Below are positions 61,803 to 64,000 of a stretch of 64,000 bases of DNA, piece by piece. The notes beneath the pieces are model-generated. The model saw only the letters and a program-made list of their open reading frames with translations. It had not been told where the DNA came from and did not search any database. The translations under genes and the position numbers were made by a program. Each line of letters starts with the position of its first letter. The stretch's first letter is position 1. Source of the stretch: Bacteroidota bacterium (GTDB taxonomy: Bacteria; Bacteroidota; Bacteroidia; Chitinophagales; Saprospiraceae); assembly GCA_030147525.1 (NCBI GenBank), contig JASBVF010000001.1, positions 62,001 to 126,000 on the forward strand, written 5' to 3'.

Positions 61803-62636
61803 TCAGGAGGCGATTTGGTAAAATCCGGCGGCAACTTTTCCCATCACCTCCGCTTTTTCTTCGGGTGAAAAATGCTCGAAGTAGCGCCGGACGATGCCTA
61901 ATACGTCGCCGTAGCTGCCCGCCACTAGGCTCACCGGCCAATCGGAGCCGAACATCAGCCGCCGGGTGCCGAACACTTCCGTCACCAGGTCGAGGTAGGG
62001 CACGAAGTCCTGGTATTTCCAGTTTTTCCAATCCGCTTCGGTGACCATACCGGAAATTTTACAAAAAACATTTTCCTGCTTCGCAATCTCTCGCATCATC
62101 GTTGCCCAACCGTCAAATTTGCTGTCCCGGATGTAGGGTTTGGCGAGGTGGTCAATCACGAATTTTTGATGGGGAAACCGCCGCACGAAATCCAGCACAG
62201 CCCCGAGCTGGTGCGGAAAAACCAGGATGTCGTAGGTGAAACCGTGCGATTCCAGCGCCGCAATACCCCGGCAGAAATTTTTGCGAAGCAAAAAATTCAC
62301 GTCCCGCTCCGCCTGCACGATGTGGCGGAAACCGGCCAGTTTTTCAAATTTTGAAAAATAGTCCAACCGCTCGCCAACGTTATCAGCCTGCAGGTCCACC
62401 CAACCAACAACGGCTTTGATAAAATCATGTTTTTCAGCGAGTTGCAGTAAAAAATGAGTCTCTGCTTCCGACTGGTCGGCCTGCACAGCGACGCAACCTT
62501 CCACATCGTGGGCATCGAGTTCGGGTTTCAGATCGGCGGGCAGGAAGTTCCGCCGGATGACTTTCATCGAGTCGTCGATCCAGGCGTCCCGCACGGGGTC
62601 GAAGTGCCAGAAATGTTGGTGGGCGTCGAGGGTCAT
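61803..62636 (-). CDS. Amidohydrolase family protein (lactonase-like)
   Basis: A 277-residue TIM-barrel hydrolase of the amidohydrolase_2 type. The ATG at 62636 gives MTLDAHQHFWHFDP, the metal-binding HxH motif; the frame extends upstream to 62690 without similarity. A histidine is in VIDHLAKPYI near residue 163, the late aspartate in LMFGSDWPVSL near 227. The closest relatives by layout are L-fucono-1,5-lactonase and 2-pyrone-dicarboxylate lactonase; the substrate cannot be decided. Upstream of hemW, same strand, 32 bases apart. Confidence 0.87.
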   Translation of the reverse strand: MTLDAHQHFWHFDPVRDAWIDDSMKVIRRNFLPADLKPELDAHDVEGCVAVQADQSEAETHFLLQLAEKHDFIKAVVGWVDLQADNVGERLDYFSKFEKLAGFRHIVQAERDVNFLLRKNFCRGIAALESHGFTYDILVFPHQLGAVLDFVRRFPHQKFVIDHLAKPYIRDSKFDGWATMMREIAKQENVFCKISGMVTEADWKNWKYQDFVPYLDLVTEVFGTRRLMFGSDWPVSLVAGSYGDVLGIVRRYFEHFSPEEKAEVMGKVAAGFYQIAS

Positions 62637-62656
62637 GCAGCTGAATTTTTGTGCTG

Positions 62657-63334
62657 CTAAAGGTCGGAAATTTTCCAAACGACCATGCATTTGTCAGCAA
62701 AAACGCCGTCCATCTCCGTACACTGCTCGTTGATTTCCGCTACTAGTTCCGGGAAGTTGAAGGGTGGTTTGAAAAAATTCAGGGGCCGCCAGCCGCCAGT
62801 CGGGATGTCCAAATTTTCCGGTTCTTCGTGAAAATGCGTGGTGGCGAGGTAAGTCGCTCCGCTTCGTTTGATGTTGGCCAGTGCGGCGTGAATATCATCG
62901 AATGAAAGATGCACGAGGCAGTCCCGGCAAAAAATCAGGTCGCATTTAGGGAGCGGATCTGAGAGTAAATTGAGGTGAAGGAAGTGGCGATTTTCGCTGG
63001 CAAAGCGGGCATTGTTTTTTTCAACCAAAGCCTGCACGATATCACCGCCGGTGTATTTTATGTTTTGAAAATCAACATGTTGCATCCAGTTGAAGTCGCC
63101 GCAGGGCAGGTCGAGGAAGGATTTCACGCCCAGCTTTTTCAAAAGAGATGGCAATTCGGCGGCAAGAACTTTGGTTTGTTCGATGGAGGAACCTTCACCG
63201 GAGACGGACTCGGGGTTTTTTACCAGCCAAGCCTGCGTATCGTGGATTTTGGTGAAAACTTCGGCTACGTCCAGCCCTTCCAGTTCTTGTTTCTTAGCGT
63301 AAGTGTAGAGATGGGCCCTGGATGTTGATTTCAT
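62657..63334 (-). CDS. Class I SAM-dependent methyltransferase
   Basis: A 225-residue cytoplasmic methyltransferase. The SAM-binding motif I reads FLDLPCGDFNWM near residue 95, with motif II acidic end at YTGGDIVQ near 117 and DLIFCRDCLVHLSFDD near 152. An N-terminal helical extension of about 75 residues precedes the Rossmann fold. Substrate unknown; the RDC/HL arrangement resembles small-molecule or glycan methyltransferases. It may form a unit with the amidohydrolase (20 bases between them). Confidence 0.85.
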   Translation of the reverse strand: MKSTSRAHLYTYAKKQELEGLDVAEVFTKIHDTQAWLVKNPESVSGEGSSIEQTKVLAAELPSLLKKLGVKSFLDLPCGDFNWMQHVDFQNIKYTGGDIVQALVEKNNARFASENRHFLHLNLLSDPLPKCDLIFCRDCLVHLSFDDIHAALANIKRSGATYLATTHFHEEPENLDIPTGGWRPLNFFKPPFNFPELVAEINEQCTEMDGVFADKCMVVWKISDL

Positions 63335-63348
63335 TGGTGGAGGATTGG

Positions 63349-63407
63349 CTCCCGCAGATTGAGCAGATGTGCGCAGCTTTTTCAGCTATCAGCGCAATCT
63401 GCGGGAG
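63349..63407. repeat. 13-bp inverted repeat with 33-base interior
   Basis: CTCCCGCAGATTG (63349-63361) pairs with CAATCTGCGGGAG (63395-63407). The interior has further partial pairing (GCGCAGC, AGCT). It lies between the lpdA and methyltransferase genes and resembles the other long hairpin at 2396-2458. The CGCAGATT/GCGCAG wording is common in intergenic repeats of this phylum (from memory). Confidence 0.75.
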
Positions 63408-63413
63408 AATATT

Positions 63414-64000
63414 TTAAATATGCAACGCCCGGTTATCCGTCGCAGCCAGCGCCGCTTCCTTCACCGCTTCCGCAAAGGTCGGGTGCGCATGGCTCATGCG
63501 GGCGCAGTCTTCCGCTGAGGCCCGGAATTCCATGAGCGCAACGGCTTCGGCGATCAAATCAGCGACCCTTGCGCCGACCATGTGCATGCCGAGAATTTCA
63601 TCCGTTTCCTTGTGGGCGAGGATTTTTACCATGCCCTCCGTGTCGGTGCTGGCACGGGCACGGCCGAGGGCTTTCATCGGAAATTTACCGGATTTGTAAG
63701 GCACGCCGGCCTCCTTCAATTGCTCCTCAGTCTGACCGACGCCAGCTACTTCCGGCCAGGTGTACACCACGCCAGGGATGAGGTTGTAGTCGATGTGCGG
63801 GTGCTGCCCGGCGATGGTTTCGGCGACGAAAACGCCTTCCTCTTCGGCTTTGTGGGCAAGCATAGCGCCCTGCACTACGTCGCCGATGGCGTAGATGCCG
63901 GGGACGTTGGTTTGCAAATGTTTGTCCACCTTGATGCGGCCTTTTTCATCTTTCTCGACGCCGGCATTTTCCAGGCCGAGGTTATCAGTGTAAGGCCTGC
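63414..64000 (-). CDS. lpdA: Dihydrolipoyl dehydrogenase, C-terminal part (gene continues beyond the window)
   Basis: The minus-strand frame stays open to the window edge, so the gene is cut off; a start codon must lie beyond 64000. The visible 195 or so residues begin RRPYTDNLGLEN, then the second FAD signature TNVPGIYAIGDVV and the dimerisation domain with GVVYTWPEVAGVGQTEEQL. The catalytic histidine motif SHAHPTFAEAVKEAA sits near the end. This E3 subunit reoxidises lipoamide in pyruvate and 2-oxoglutarate dehydrogenase complexes. The internal GTG that could be read as MDKH is not the start. Confidence 0.93.
   Translation of the reverse strand, partial: RPYTDNLGLENAGVEKDEKGRIKVDKHLQTNVPGIYAIGDVVQGAMLAHKAEEEGVFVAETIAGQHPHIDYNLIPGVVYTWPEVAGVGQTEEQLKEAGVPYKSGKFPMKALGRARASTDTEGMVKILAHKETDEILGMHMVGARVADLIAEAVALMEFRASAEDCARMSHAHPTFAEAVKEAALAATDNRALHI

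Noticed and set aside
61771-62031. 87-residue N-terminal extension of hemW
   Set aside because: Arginine/proline-rich, overlaps the amidohydrolase gene in another frame, and lies before the standard HemW start.
46000-64000. A GC-skew switch to confirm the oriC candidate
   Set aside because: I counted G and C by hand in a few lines on both sides; the results were mixed and too few to support or refute a switch.
1-64000. CRISPR arrays, insertion sequences or prophage genes
   Set aside because: No regular spaced repeats, transposase or phage-structural proteins were seen; the short repeats found are single hairpins or pairs.

Overview
The window looks like a chromosomal segment of a Bacteroidota bacterium, probably from the Saprospiria/Lewinella-like side; that placement is an inference from gene content. 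Supporting signs are the weak Shine-Dalgarno sequences, promoters with the Bacteroidota -7 box TAnnTTTG (often with TTG/TTTG about 18-20 bases upstream), lipoprotein signal peptides, a DUF4783 protein, the tig-clpP-clpX order, and a fused aspartokinase/homoserine dehydrogenase in a thrA-thrB-thrC operon. I see no transposase, prophage or CRISPR array. Most of the window is housekeeping DNA.

Layout. 0-5 kb: minus-strand exported or hydrolytic enzymes (PQQ-type sugar dehydrogenase-like lipoprotein, M19 dipeptidase, S9 peptidase). 5-11.5 kb: small lipoproteins, a DinB-like protein, a voltage-gated-type K+ channel, gpmI and an EamA transporter. 11.5-16.4 kb: thrABC, with two perfect copies of TGTTCCACGTGGAACA (parS-like), one beside thrC and one inside it. 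16.5-25.4 kb: radC, ftsK, truA, clpX, clpP, tig and tRNA-Leu(UAG). 25.6-30.6 kb: a RelA/SpoT homologue coupled to a glycosyltransferase, a TPR protein and recX. 30.6-35.6 kb: a DsbD with a doubled N-terminal domain plus a free-standing third copy, then membrane and LOG-family proteins. 35.7-38.1 kb: ywbE, a D-lactate dehydrogenase-like enzyme and a desaturase very like the eukaryotic sphingolipid delta-4 desaturase DES1. 38.2-38.9 kb: an xisH-xisI pair in which xisH has a one-base frameshift. 39-46 kb: paaZ, an SDR, an SH3-like protein, dprA, alkaline phosphatase and a coiled-coil protein. 46-50.9 kb: membrane pyrophosphatase, an OmpR-type regulator, ribA and exonuclease III. 51-54 kb: an alpha-amylase-family enzyme and glucokinase, together able to turn maltodextrins into glucose-6-phosphate. 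54-56.4 kb: YifB/ComM and an SRAP protein. 56.4-58.7 kb: two AT-rich intergenic stretches rich in DnaA-box-like motifs on either side of ctaA, the best oriC candidate here. 58.7-64 kb: an alpha/beta hydrolase, MoxR-type ATPase, hemW, an amidohydrolase, a methyltransferase and the C-terminal part of a dihydrolipoyl dehydrogenase that runs off the window.

The main biological reading is an origin-proximal segment: parS-like sites at 11.5-11.9 kb and DnaA-box clusters at 56.5-58.5 kb lie about 45 kb apart, with ftsK between them. The most notable individual items are the DES1-like desaturase, the xisHI pair with its repairable frameshift, and the three nDsbD modules in adjacent genes.
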